From assembly GCA_052400685.1 (NCBI GenBank), contig JBQTGJ010000017.1: DNA of 64,000 nucleotides; one strand, written 5' to 3'. This DNA comes from CAZHHH01 sp052400685. Lineage in GTDB: Bacteria > Bacteroidota > Bacteroidia > Bacteroidales > Marinilabiliaceae. Positions 36,494-45,107 of this stretch are shown one piece after another; the first letter of the stretch is position 1, and each line of letters opens with the position of its first letter. The translations under genes and the position numbers were made by a program. Below the pieces are notes generated by a model. The model was given only the letters and a program-made list of their open reading frames with translations, did no database searches and was not told where the DNA came from.

Positions 36494-37489
36494 ATGTCAA
36501 GCATGAACGATGTTGCGAAGAAAGCTGGTGTTTCTATCGTCACAGTTTCCCGAGTGATCAATAATAATAATAATGTAAATGATGAAACCAGGAAACGAGT
36601 GCTCAAGGTTATTAAGGAATTGAAGTATCAGCCAAACCGGGTTGCTAAACGATTGAGATCAAAAACTTTATCGGGTAATTTATTAGGCGTTTTAGTGCCT
36701 GATATTCAAAATCCGTTTTATGTAGATGTATTGAGAGGTATTGAGGATGTTGTTTATACACATAACTATGCTATTATTATGTGTAATTTTAGTCAGGATG
36801 AAAAAAAGGAGGAAATGTACTTGGATATACTCCAATCCGAGTCCGTTGACGGTCTCATTGTAGCACCGGTAAGAGAAGATGACAAGAAGGTTATTGAGTT
36901 ATTGAAAAGTGGACTCCCTATGGTTTGTGTCGATCGCGGGCTTGGGAATGTTGATGTTGATGTGGTGCTGGTTAATAATCAGCGAGGGGCATTTATGGCC
37001 GTAGAACATCTTTTGAAGTTGGGGTACAAACGTATTGCCTATATATCTGGTAAACCAGAAATTCCTTCAAGTCGCTATCGCGAACTTGGTTATATTGAGG
37101 CTTTGGAAAAGTTCGGTATACCCATCGACAGAGAGTATATAAAATATGGTGATTCAAAACATGAAAGTGGAATTTTGCTGTGTGAAGAGTTACTTTCCTT
37201 GGCAAAACCGCCTGATGCTATCTTTACCGGTAATAATCTGATTACCCTTGGGGCTTTGGAAACAATACATCGGAGAGGATTGATAATTCCTGATGACGTA
37301 GCAATTGTTGGTTTTGATGATATGTATTGGTCCAATTCGCTTAATCCACCTTTAACTGCTGTTCGTCAACCTGCTTATGAGATTGGGAAACGAGCCGCAG
37401 AATTACTTATTCAGCGTATAAGTGACCCAACTCGCCCTGCTATTCAAATGACACTTAATACACAACTGATGGTGAGAAAATCATGTTAA
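36494..37489 (+). CDS. LacI-family transcriptional regulator
   Basis: A 331-residue DNA-binding regulator. Residues 1-60 are a LacI headpiece (NDVAKKAGVSIVTVSRVINN, then the hinge helix region ELKYQPNRVAKRLRSK). Residues ~62-331 are a periplasmic-binding-protein-like effector domain (LLGVLVPDIQNPFYVDVLRGIEDV, VVGFDD-type motif as AIVGFDDMYWSNSLNPPLTA). The headpiece is complete, so it should bind a CG-centred palindrome. Such palindromes occur at 37627 and 37821, upstream of the next operon. A terminator separates the gene from that operon. The effector is probably a pectin-derived acid sugar or phosphate ester (inference). Confidence 0.94.
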   Translation: MSSMNDVAKKAGVSIVTVSRVINNNNNVNDETRKRVLKVIKELKYQPNRVAKRLRSKTLSGNLLGVLVPDIQNPFYVDVLRGIEDVVYTHNYAIIMCNFSQDEKKEEMYLDILQSESVDGLIVAPVREDDKKVIELLKSGLPMVCVDRGLGNVDVDVVLVNNQRGAFMAVEHLLKLGYKRIAYISGKPEIPSSRYRELGYIEALEKFGIPIDREYIKYGDSKHESGILLCEELLSLAKPPDAIFTGNNLITLGALETIHRRGLIIPDDVAIVGFDDMYWSNSLNPPLTAVRQPAYEIGKRAAELLIQRISDPTRPAIQMTLNTQLMVRKSC

Positions 37490-37530
37490 TTTGGTAGAGA
37501 AATAATTATTATCAAAAAAAATATAACTTG

Positions 37531-37574
37531 AAGATTATGTTTCCTCTAAAATGTAGGTGCATAATCTTTTTTTT
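37531..37574 (+). terminator. Terminator of the LacI gene
   Basis: AAGATTATG (37531-37539) pairs with CATAATCTT (37560-37568), followed by a T-run to 37574. It isolates the regulator transcript from the operon downstream. Confidence 0.85.
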
Positions 37575-37616
37575 GTTGACATAATTTAAGAAATGAATAG
37601 TTTTATCTTAAAATTA

Positions 37617-37649
37617 CTTGCATTATTGAAAACGATTTCATTACATTTG
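37617..37649 (+). promoter_or_regulatory. Promoter with LacI-type operator in its spacer
   Basis: CTTG at 37617-37620 and TACATTTG at 37642-37649 (exact TAnnTTTG -7 box) are 21 bases apart, close to the Bacteroidota -33/-7 spacing. Between them TGAAAACGATTTCA (37627-37640) is a near-perfect CG-centred palindrome of the LacI-family type. Repressor bound here would block the polymerase directly. Transcription would start near 37656. Confidence 0.6.
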
Positions 37650-37820
37650 TATATAAGCTTTTATTATTTATTGTGTTTTGTCTTAATTTTTGAGCCTTTG
37701 TTAATAGCTTATAATGATATTTATTAGGATTATTTCATCGTTTATTATATGACAGATTATGCTGTGATAAAGTTTAGAACTTTGTTTATTTGTTAAATAT
37801 TGATATATATTTTCACTCTT

Positions 37821-37836
37821 ATGATAACGTTATCAT
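37821..37836. promoter_or_regulatory. Perfect LacI-type operator in the operon leader
   Basis: ATGATAACGTTATCAT is a perfect 16-bp palindrome with a central CG, the hallmark of LacI-family sites. It lies 36 bases before the alcohol dehydrogenase start and 181 bases downstream of the spacer operator, so one tetramer could bridge both by looping. Confidence 0.7.
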
Positions 37837-37872
37837 TTTGACGATAAGGAAAAATACAGAAGCAGAAAAATA

Positions 37873-39030
37873 ATGATGCGAGAATTAATATTTTATAATC
37901 CGGGAAAAGTAATTATTGGATTAGGCGTTATTAAACGTTTTATTACTGATTGTAACGAAAAAGGAATTGAACGACTCTTTATATTCACTATTGAACCTCT
38001 TAAGGCTAAATTGAACGGGTTTTCTCAAGCGCTAGAGGCGTCAGGGATTCATTGTTATTTTGATTATTCTATTACAAAGGAACCTGTTTTTCAGGATCTT
38101 GATAGTTTGCTTACTAAAATTCAAAAGTATGGTCCACAGGGAATTGTAGGAATAGGGGGTGGAAGCGTAATGGATACCGCTAAGCTTTTATCGGTTTTGT
38201 ATAAAAGTGATCAGACGTGGGATGAGGTAATAGGAATGGGAATGGTTAAAAGACGTAATGTATGGCTGGTTTGCATTCCTACAACTTCGGGAACTGGTAG
38301 TGAGGTTTCTCCAAATGCTATTTTTTTGGATTTAAGAGATGGTGGGAAAAAAGGTGTTATAAGTCCATTTTTGGTGCCTGATGCCGCTTATGTAGATCCT
38401 GAATTGACCATTGAACTTCCACCCATTGTTACAGCCAGTACCGGTATCGATGCCTTAACGCACTGTATTGAGGCATATATGAATAAGTTTGCTCATCCAA
38501 TGACCGATTTGTTGGCACTTGAGGGTATTAAACTCATTGCATCGTCGCTACCTATTGCTTGTATTGATGGCCTTAATATCGAAGCTCGAAGTAATGTTGC
38601 TCTGGGTAGTCTTTATGGAGGTATGTGTTTGGGTCCCGTCAATACGGCAGCTGTTCATGCATTGGCTTACCCTTTAGGGAGCATGTTTGGCATGGCTCAT
38701 GGATTAGCAAATGCGTTGATGTTACCATACGTCATGGCGTTTAATGTGGCTATGGCCCCCGCGCGATTTGCCGATGTCGCGATGGCACTTGGTGTGGAGA
38801 AGACCGGGGACGATGTCGCCATAGCTGATAAAGGTATAATCTTTTTACGACGTTTTTTGCAACGATGCGGCATTGAAGGCGGACTTTCCTCTTTTGACAT
38901 TCCAGAAGATTCTATTCCTGAAATGGCGGTAGAAGCACTAAAAGTACAACGTTTACTGAATAATAATTTGCGTGAAGTAACTCTTGGTGATGCAATAAAT
39001 ATATATAAAAGAGCTTTTGATGGATTATAG
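37873..39030 (+). CDS. Iron-containing alcohol dehydrogenase
   Basis: A 385-residue cytoplasmic group III (Fe-type) dehydrogenase, interconverting an alcohol and an aldehyde or ketone with NAD(P). Nucleotide loop GIGGGSVMDTAK, the family pattern PTTSGTGSEVSPNA, and metal ligands in TGIDALTHCIEAY (Asp, His), AVHALAYPLG (His) and MAHGLANALMLP (His) are all present. The substrate is unknown; reduction of a short aldehyde released by the neighbouring aldolase is plausible. First gene of a five-gene operon. The next start codon overlaps its last codons. Confidence 0.9.
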   Translation: MMRELIFYNPGKVIIGLGVIKRFITDCNEKGIERLFIFTIEPLKAKLNGFSQALEASGIHCYFDYSITKEPVFQDLDSLLTKIQKYGPQGIVGIGGGSVMDTAKLLSVLYKSDQTWDEVIGMGMVKRRNVWLVCIPTTSGTGSEVSPNAIFLDLRDGGKKGVISPFLVPDAAYVDPELTIELPPIVTASTGIDALTHCIEAYMNKFAHPMTDLLALEGIKLIASSLPIACIDGLNIEARSNVALGSLYGGMCLGPVNTAAVHALAYPLGSMFGMAHGLANALMLPYVMAFNVAMAPARFADVAMALGVEKTGDDVAIADKGIIFLRRFLQRCGIEGGLSSFDIPEDSIPEMAVEALKVQRLLNNNLREVTLGDAINIYKRAFDGL

Positions 39031-39937
39031 AAAAATATATAACGGCGTGATTGTGCCTATGGTTACCCCCATAGGTTCATCCGGGAAAATTGATGAACCA
39101 GCGGTTGAAAAGATCATTAGGTCATTTATTCAGACGCGGGTTAGCCCCTTTATTTTGGGATCAACAGGAGAGGCTCCTTCTTTATCGGTAATCCAAAAAC
39201 GTGGTTTAGTTGAAGCATCTGTAAAAGCAATTAAAAAACAAAGTCTTTTATTCGTTGGTATATCCGGCAACTGTCTGTCTGAAAGTATTGCTGATGGACA
39301 GTTATTTGCTGAGATGGGAGCTGATATTTTAGTGGCGACGCCTCCAGCGTATTATCCTATGACCAATAATCAGATGATTGCCTATTTTTCAGCGTTGGCT
39401 GATGCCTTGCCTAAACCCCTGATCCTTTATAATATGCCGGCAATGACCAAACACAATATCCCTGTCGAGGTGGTTGAAGTTCTTAGTCGTCATGAGAATA
39501 TTGTGGGTTTGAAGGACTCAGAAAGAGATGAACAACGGCTTGAAATTTTAATTAGCAAGTTTAAAAACAGAACCGATTTTGTTTATTTGCTGGGTTGGGC
39601 TGCAATGTCCGTTAAGGCACTTACTTTGGGCGCTTCAGGTATCGTTCCCAGTACGGGAAATATAGTGCCTGTTTTGTACAGGGAATTGGTTGATTCGCTA
39701 CAAAAAGGTGATAAAATTAATGCAGACAGGTTGCAACATCTCACAAATAATATTTCCAGGCTATATCAGGAGGGGAGGGTTTTGAGTGAGTCAATTCCGG
39801 CTCTCAAGGCTTTGATGTCATTAAAAGGATTATGTGGAAAGGAAGTGGTACCTCCAATGTATAGAATGAAAGAAGACGAAGAACAGCTTTATCTAAAGGA
39901 GATGAATGCGACGTTAAAAGAATTGAATGTTTTGTGA
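39020..39937 (+). CDS. DapA/NanA-family aldolase
   Basis: A 305-residue class I aldolase of the dihydrodipicolinate synthase / N-acetylneuraminate lyase family. Schiff-base lysine K165 in IVGLKDSERDE, the catalytic tyrosine region LYNMPAMTKHN (~137), and the pyruvate-carboxylate-binding loop GSTGEAPSLS are present. The start is the ATG at 39020, overlapping the dehydrogenase stop by 11 bases; a TTG at 39017 is less likely. In this context it probably splits a 2-keto-3-deoxy acid sugar into pyruvate and an aldehyde instead of making lysine precursor (inference). Confidence 0.87.
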   Translation: MDYRKIYNGVIVPMVTPIGSSGKIDEPAVEKIIRSFIQTRVSPFILGSTGEAPSLSVIQKRGLVEASVKAIKKQSLLFVGISGNCLSESIADGQLFAEMGADILVATPPAYYPMTNNQMIAYFSALADALPKPLILYNMPAMTKHNIPVEVVEVLSRHENIVGLKDSERDEQRLEILISKFKNRTDFVYLLGWAAMSVKALTLGASGIVPSTGNIVPVLYRELVDSLQKGDKINADRLQHLTNNISRLYQEGRVLSESIPALKALMSLKGLCGKEVVPPMYRMKEDEEQLYLKEMNATLKELNVL

Positions 39938-39938
39938 T

Positions 39939-40982
39939 ATGAAGAGTCTAAAACCAATATTGGCCATTACAATGGGAGATGCTGCCGGAATAGGGCCTGA
40001 AATTGCAGCAAAAGCGTTTGCCAATGCGGCTGTTTTGGATATATGTCGTCCTCTTCTTATTGGGAATGTTTTATTGATGAAAAAGACTTTGAAATTAACT
40101 GGTCTTCATTTAAAAATTAATGGTATTACAGATGTTAGCAAGGCGATGTTTATCCACGGAACAATGGATGTATATGAAATTTGTCCGGATAATGATGGTG
40201 TCGCAGAAATTTTACCAGGTGTTGTGTCCCCAATTGCTGGCAGACTGGCTTTTATGTGTGTTAAAAAAGCGATTGATCTGGCATTAAATAAAGACGTCGA
40301 TGGCACTGTAACGTGCCCTGTTAATAAAGAATCGATTCATGCTGCGGGTTATTCTTTTTCAGGGCACACCGAAATTTATGCACACTATACCAATACCAAG
40401 AAGTATGGGATGTTACTGGCCGATGAAAATTTGCGAGTGGTTCATGTTAGTACGCATGTTTCAATGCGACAAGCTTGTGATTTGGTAAAAAAAGACAGAA
40501 TTATTGAGGTGATTTTATTATTGAATGATGCACTTCGGCAACTGGGTTTTACGCATCCTCGAATCGGAGTGGCTGGCTTAAATCCTCATAGCAGTGATGG
40601 TGGTTTGTTTGGTAACGAAGAGGCGCTTGAAATTAGTCCTGCTATTGAGATCGCTAAAAAGAAAGGATTAAATGTTGAAGGCCCGGTTCCGCCCGACTCT
40701 CTGTTTGCGTTGGCTAATGGTGGCCGTTTTGACGGCTGTGTGGCGATGTATCATGATCAAGGGCATATCCCTTTTAAAGTTTTGGGTTTTCAGTGGGATA
40801 AAAGTACTAAAGCAATGAAAAGTGTTAAAGGGGTTAATATCACATTAGGGTTGCCAATAATCCGAACCTCTGTGGATCACGGTACGGCCTTTGAAATAGC
40901 AGGACAAGGAAAAGCCAGTCCTGAGGCATTGATTTTGGCTATAAATTATGCAATTAAGTTATACAATAATAAACTGAAATAA
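39939..40982 (+). CDS. PdxA-like phosphate dehydrogenase (PdxA2 type)
   Basis: A 347-residue oxidoreductase of the 4-hydroxythreonine-4-phosphate dehydrogenase family, starting at the ATG at 39939, one base after the aldolase stop. Family motifs include ITMGDAAGIGPEIAAKA, TCPVNKESIHAAGYSFSGHTE (metal-ligand His) and AMYHDQGHIPFKVLG (His). Paired with a DUF1537 kinase, such proteins are known as PdxA2. They oxidatively decarboxylate 4-phospho-D-threonate or -erythronate to dihydroxyacetone phosphate instead of serving vitamin B6 synthesis. The adjacency here to a DUF1537 gene favours that role. Confidence 0.9.
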   Translation: MKSLKPILAITMGDAAGIGPEIAAKAFANAAVLDICRPLLIGNVLLMKKTLKLTGLHLKINGITDVSKAMFIHGTMDVYEICPDNDGVAEILPGVVSPIAGRLAFMCVKKAIDLALNKDVDGTVTCPVNKESIHAAGYSFSGHTEIYAHYTNTKKYGMLLADENLRVVHVSTHVSMRQACDLVKKDRIIEVILLLNDALRQLGFTHPRIGVAGLNPHSSDGGLFGNEEALEISPAIEIAKKKGLNVEGPVPPDSLFALANGGRFDGCVAMYHDQGHIPFKVLGFQWDKSTKAMKSVKGVNITLGLPIIRTSVDHGTAFEIAGQGKASPEALILAINYAIKLYNNKLK

Positions 40983-40985
40983 GGG

Positions 40986-42134
40986 ATGATTGCTGTTATA
41001 GCAGATGATTTTACGGGTGCCGCCGAGATTGGTGGAGTTGGTTTAAGACATGGTTTACGTGTTATTATAGAAACTGAATTAAATCATCCGCAAGATGCAG
41101 ATTTAATTGTAGTGGCTACCAATACCCGATCTATGCCGGAAGATGAAGCAGCGCGGGAAGTGGAACGGGTGATTCATAAATTGAGACGGTTTAAACCTCA
41201 GTATATATTTAAAAAATTGGATTCCGTATTGAGAGGATATATCATTTCTGAAATCATTGCTCAGGCAAAAGTTATGAAGAAAAAAAGGGTAATTATTGTA
41301 GCTGGTAATCCGGCTTTTGGTCGTTTGATTATCGGTGGAAATTATTATGTAAATGAAGTGCCTCTTCATAAAACATTTTTTGCCAATGATCCCGGGTTTC
41401 CGGTTCAGTCAAGCGATATTAATCGTATTTTACATTTATCAGCACTTTGTGTTTATACATCTTTGGGGCCTGATGATGTGATTCCTGAAGAAGGAATTAT
41501 TTTTGGAGATGTTGCTAATGAAGCTGACATGCAAAAATGGGTTTTGAAATTAAATGATGAAACGATTCCAGCAGGAGGCGCTGGTTTTTTTGATGCTATT
41601 TTGAACCTTCAGATACCTGAAGTAGAAAATTTTGTAAAAGACTACAAGGTCGGCGATCACTCACTTTTTGTATTTGGCAGTGCCTTCCCCAAAAGTGAAG
41701 CAATAATGACTGGGTTAATTTCTAATGGGCTCGTCTTTTCATTTATGCCCAGAGAGGTTTATATGAATAATTGTTTTGATTATAAATCAATTGAAAATTG
41801 GGCTGATGAAGTTGTTCATTTAATAACGAATAAAGTAAAAGTGGCTGTTGCTATTAATTTTAATGATTTAACTGGCTCGGAGTTGGCTTTACGTATTCAA
41901 AAAAGCATTGCCATATTGGTTGAGTTCGTTATGGCAAAAACAGAGTTGCAAGATCTTTTTATAGAGGGGGGGGCTACGGCATATGAGATTATCAATAGGC
42001 TTAAAATTAAAAGTTTATATCCTTTTCGGGAAATAAAACCGGGGGTAATACAAATGCTAACAGATAAGTATAATGGGTTTTGTATAACCACAAAACCAGG
42101 TAGTTACGATTGGCCACAGGATATTTTTTTTTAA
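40986..42134 (+). CDS. DUF1537 four-carbon acid-sugar kinase family protein
   Basis: A 382-residue ATP-dependent kinase of acid sugars (OtnK/DtnK group). The N-terminal substrate domain reads AVIADDFTGAAEIGG and KKLDSVLRGYIISEI (equivalent to the KxDSTLRG family signature). The C-terminal nucleotide-binding part carries IEGGATAYEIINRL and REIKPGV. It is somewhat shorter than the usual ~420 residues. It starts 3 bases after pdxA2, so the pair is translated together. Established family chemistry phosphorylates D-threonate, erythronate or 3-oxo-isoapionate at the terminal hydroxyl; which applies here is open. Confidence 0.88.
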   Translation: MIAVIADDFTGAAEIGGVGLRHGLRVIIETELNHPQDADLIVVATNTRSMPEDEAAREVERVIHKLRRFKPQYIFKKLDSVLRGYIISEIIAQAKVMKKKRVIIVAGNPAFGRLIIGGNYYVNEVPLHKTFFANDPGFPVQSSDINRILHLSALCVYTSLGPDDVIPEEGIIFGDVANEADMQKWVLKLNDETIPAGGAGFFDAILNLQIPEVENFVKDYKVGDHSLFVFGSAFPKSEAIMTGLISNGLVFSFMPREVYMNNCFDYKSIENWADEVVHLITNKVKVAVAINFNDLTGSELALRIQKSIAILVEFVMAKTELQDLFIEGGATAYEIINRLKIKSLYPFREIKPGVIQMLTDKYNGFCITTKPGSYDWPQDIFF

Positions 42135-42163
42135 GAAAGAATTAATTGTTAAATAATAAAAAA

Positions 42164-43726
42164 ATGAGTTATATTCACTTAATTGATTATCTGATTATCA
42201 TTTTTTCGTTGTTAGGTTCTATAGGTGTTGGTGTTTATTTTACCAAGCGTCAAAAAAATACTTCTAATTATTTTAAGGCATCAGGAACTCTTCCTTCCTG
42301 GGCCATCGCGATGTCTATTTTAGCTACTCTTATTAGCAGTGTTACTTTTTTGGCCTACCCCGGTGAGGGTTTTTCGTCAAACTGGATTCGGTTGGTGCAA
42401 GGGTTAATGGTGCCTTTAGTATTGGTCTTTATGATATGGTTCATTGTGCCTTTGTTTCGAAGAGTGATAAAATTAAGTGCTTTCGAATATTTTGAACAAC
42501 GGTTTGGTTTTTTTGCACGAGTTTACAGTTCTCTGGCTTTTGTTTTAACCCATTTTTCAAAAATGGGAACGGTGTTTTATCTAATTGCCATGGCTTTGGG
42601 TAAAATGATGGGGATAGATATTGTTACGGTCATTATTATTATGGGAGTTACGGTTGTGATTATTACGCTGCTAGGAGGTATTGAGGCCGTTATTTGGTTG
42701 GATGTTATTCAGGGTGGATTACTTGTAATTGGAGGTCTGGTATCGTTGGGGGTTTTGCTATTTACGACTGAAGGAGGTCCTATTGCAGTTTGGAATGTGG
42801 CTATGGAAAATGGCAAAATAGGTTTTGGCCCATTTGATATGGAGTTTGTAAATCTGACTTTTGTTGTGATGGTTCTCAATGGAATTTTTTATGCCATCCA
42901 GAAATACGGAACCGATCAAACCATTGTTCAGCGATATTTGACAGCAAAATCAGATAAATCTGCTGTTAAGGCTTCTTTAATGGGCGTTTTATTGAGTGTT
43001 CCGGTGTGGGCCCTATTTATGTTTATTGGCACGGCTTTGTTTTCTTACTACCAGATTAGCGGAAATACATTGCCGGAAGGCATTCGACCAGATGCGGTTT
43101 TCCCCCATTTTATCATGACTCAACTACCCGTCGGTGTCGTTGGCTTGGTTTTATCAGCACTTATAGCAGCCGCAATTTCCAGCCTTGATTCTGACTTAAA
43201 TTGCTTGTCTGCCGTTTGTCTCGAAGACTATTATATGCGATTTAAACCGCATGCTTCGGAGGATAACAAAATGTGGATGAGTCGATTTTTTGTTTTAATG
43301 GCAGGTATTGCAGCTATTGGTGTAGCCCTGTTTTATGTCCATGCAGGTGGTGAAGGGGTATTGGGAATTGTATTCGCTCTCTATGCAATTTTTTCAGGTG
43401 GGGTTGCTGGTATCTTCTTGTTGGGCATTTTTGTGCCACGTGCTAATAAACAAGGCCTTTATTTTGGAATTGGGGTCTGTGTCGTTTTCACTGCTTATGC
43501 TTTATTAACATCTACATCGATGGATGTAGATGGAAAAGAAAAACTCATCCTTAATTTAGGTTTCTTTAACTATACACAGCATAAATATATGATTGGCGTG
43601 TATAGTCACATTATTGTCTTCTTTGTTGGCTGGCTGACCAGTTTCTTATTTAAAGGCAAAATTATAGACCCACATCTTACTTATGTTGGGTGGCGGAATA
43701 TCGTTAAAGATAATTCTAATATCTAA
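42164..43726 (+). CDS. Sodium:solute symporter (SSS family)
   Basis: A 520-residue inner-membrane symporter with about 13 helices. Start at the ATG 42164 (MSYIHLIDYLIIIFSLLGS); the frame extends to a TTG at 42146. The SSS signature region SNYFKASGTLPSWAIAMSIL and LISSVTFLAYPGEGFSS in TM1-2 matches solute symporters of Bacteroidota carbohydrate loci. Cargo is unknown. As the last gene of the LacI-flanked operon it presumably imports the sugar acid that the kinase, dehydrogenase and aldolase process. Confidence 0.9.
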   Translation: MSYIHLIDYLIIIFSLLGSIGVGVYFTKRQKNTSNYFKASGTLPSWAIAMSILATLISSVTFLAYPGEGFSSNWIRLVQGLMVPLVLVFMIWFIVPLFRRVIKLSAFEYFEQRFGFFARVYSSLAFVLTHFSKMGTVFYLIAMALGKMMGIDIVTVIIIMGVTVVIITLLGGIEAVIWLDVIQGGLLVIGGLVSLGVLLFTTEGGPIAVWNVAMENGKIGFGPFDMEFVNLTFVVMVLNGIFYAIQKYGTDQTIVQRYLTAKSDKSAVKASLMGVLLSVPVWALFMFIGTALFSYYQISGNTLPEGIRPDAVFPHFIMTQLPVGVVGLVLSALIAAAISSLDSDLNCLSAVCLEDYYMRFKPHASEDNKMWMSRFFVLMAGIAAIGVALFYVHAGGEGVLGIVFALYAIFSGGVAGIFLLGIFVPRANKQGLYFGIGVCVVFTAYALLTSTSMDVDGKEKLILNLGFFNYTQHKYMIGVYSHIIVFFVGWLTSFLFKGKIIDPHLTYVGWRNIVKDNSNI

Positions 43727-43760
43727 AAAATATCTTTTATCAGTTTCACCTTAAAATTAA

Positions 43761-44822
43761 ATGATTATGAAAAAAATGAGACAATTTGTTAAGTTTTTTG
43801 TTGTTGGAACAATGACTTTATTTTTTATTTCTAATGGACTGGCACAGGATACAGGTACTGGTACCGGTTGGTCAGAAGCTGGTTCAAGTCTTCTTCTTAA
43901 CTTGAAATTTCAGAATTTTGAGCATTTTCATTCTCAGGCGGACGCTAACTCAGGGAATAGTCGTGGGGTTGTCAATCCTGAGTTAGATCCGACAGATCCT
44001 GAATATATTACGCCTGGTTACATGGATTTGCAGGAAACTAAATCTTTTATTGGATCGAGCAGCTCTGTTGATCTTATTTTTTATCAATGTGCTTTTGCGC
44101 CGGAATGGATGACTGCTTATGCTTACAGAGATGAGGTTGCCATTCCAGGAACTGGATTTAATACAGTTGGCGTGTCCAATGGTTTTGTGGAAATTAGCCG
44201 TGAGTATGAATCACAATATACAATACCTGGATATTTTGAAATTGATTTGGGGAATTTGCCATATATTGAGATGATTCAGTATTCACATTCAAGTACGGGA
44301 GGCAATAAGCGCGGTTTAATGGTTGAGTTTAGTCTTGATAATGGCGTTTCCTGGGATACACTACGTTACCAACCCGATGCAGCTTATAACGATGCTTTTA
44401 CTAAAGATATATTTACTTCTGAAAAAACACCAAACATCTATAGGTGTGATCCTTCCTCATATGGCATGCTTTGGGAGGATAAGCTTTATTTTTCACCCGA
44501 TCCCGAACTTAATGAACATCTTAAAATAAGATTTTCGACGGCTGTTTCTCAGTCTTTGCGTATTCATGATTTTATAGTTTATGGCGATCTTCCAACGGCT
44601 TTGAATCCTGTTCTTTCTCAAGATTTAGGTATTTCTTACACCGGCGACTTAGTTTCAGTTAATGAAGCCTGTGATATTAGTATTTATAGTCTTACCGGTA
44701 CATTAATTAAACATGTTGAAAAGGCCAGGTTTGTTTCAGTTAAAGATTTAGTAAGTGGTATTTATGTTATTAAAGCTCAGGTAGATTCAAAAATTGCAGT
44801 TACAAAAATTTTAAGAAAATAG
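43761..44822 (+). CDS. T9SS-sorted secreted protein of unknown function
   Basis: A 353-residue exported protein. The signal peptide ends near LAQ (starts at 43761 or 43767 are both possible). The middle part (~40-265) is probably a beta-sandwich with aromatic residues (FKFQ/NFEHFH-like start, FSLDNGVSWDTLRY) and resembles no family I can name. Residues ~275-353 are a T9SS type A sorting domain (ISIYSLTGTLIKHV ... DLVSGIYVIKAQ ... ILRK). It would therefore be secreted or anchored outside. Lying just before the pectin SusC, it may be a binding protein or an unrecognised pectin enzyme. Confidence 0.75.
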   Translation: MIMKKMRQFVKFFVVGTMTLFFISNGLAQDTGTGTGWSEAGSSLLLNLKFQNFEHFHSQADANSGNSRGVVNPELDPTDPEYITPGYMDLQETKSFIGSSSSVDLIFYQCAFAPEWMTAYAYRDEVAIPGTGFNTVGVSNGFVEISREYESQYTIPGYFEIDLGNLPYIEMIQYSHSSTGGNKRGLMVEFSLDNGVSWDTLRYQPDAAYNDAFTKDIFTSEKTPNIYRCDPSSYGMLWEDKLYFSPDPELNEHLKIRFSTAVSQSLRIHDFIVYGDLPTALNPVLSQDLGISYTGDLVSVNEACDISIYSLTGTLIKHVEKARFVSVKDLVSGIYVIKAQVDSKIAVTKILRK

Positions 44823-44840
44823 TTGTTTTTGATTAAGATA

Positions 44841-44882
44841 AATGCAGATTCAGATCGTGTTAATACGATTTGGATCTGCATT
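44841..44882 (+). terminator. Long hairpin after the T9SS protein gene
   Basis: AATGCAGAT (44841-44849) pairs with ATCTGCATT (44874-44882), with inner CAGATCGT and ACGATTTG pairing around GTTAAT. The stem is strong but lacks a T-run on the plus strand, so it could be a terminator, a processing site or a stabilising 3' end. Confidence 0.6.
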
Positions 44883-44892
44883 GGGTAGAGTT

Positions 44893-44908
44893 ATGATAAC
44901 GTGTAGAT
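44893..44908. promoter_or_regulatory. Partial LacI-type site upstream of third SusC
   Basis: ATGATAACGTGTAGAT shares its left ten bases with the perfect operator at 37821, while the right half is degenerate. A TATATTTC resembling the -7 box overlaps its end. Suggestive of LacI control of the pectin SusCD genes, but one half-site alone is weak. Confidence 0.35.
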
Positions 44909-45015
44909 TATATTTCTAATATAAACCCGCAAACATTGGGTATAAATATGACTAAATGAATTTTGAGCCTGACTTGAGTTTCAATTAAACTAACTTTTTT
45001 CTTAAAGAGAGAAAA

Positions 45016-45107
45016 AATTGAAACGAGTTATGAGGATTTTTTAACATACATGAGCATGACTGATTCTCCTAAGTTTTGTGTCCCCTTACTGATCAAATTA
45101 TAAGCAC
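45016..45107 (+). repeat. Repeat B, unit 1 (degenerate)
   Basis: First of two tandem ~91-bp units. It begins AATTGAAACGAG and ends CAAATTATAAGCAC before an ATG at 45108. AATTGAAAC also pairs with GTTTCAATT at 44978-44986 to form a bulged long hairpin. Conservation with unit 2 is strongest at the two ends. Confidence 0.6.

Larger units (their letters stand above)
37490..37872. other. 383-bp regulatory region of the acid-sugar operon
   Basis: It contains the LacI gene terminator, a promoter-like pair with an operator in its spacer, and a perfect palindrome in the 5' leader, each listed separately. No open frame. Confidence 0.75.

Noticed and set aside
36187..36506. Two overlapping short frames before the LacI gene
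   Set aside because: Both are partial readings of repeat A copy 3; the peptide similarity to copies 2 and 5 comes from the DNA repeat, and the copy is interrupted.
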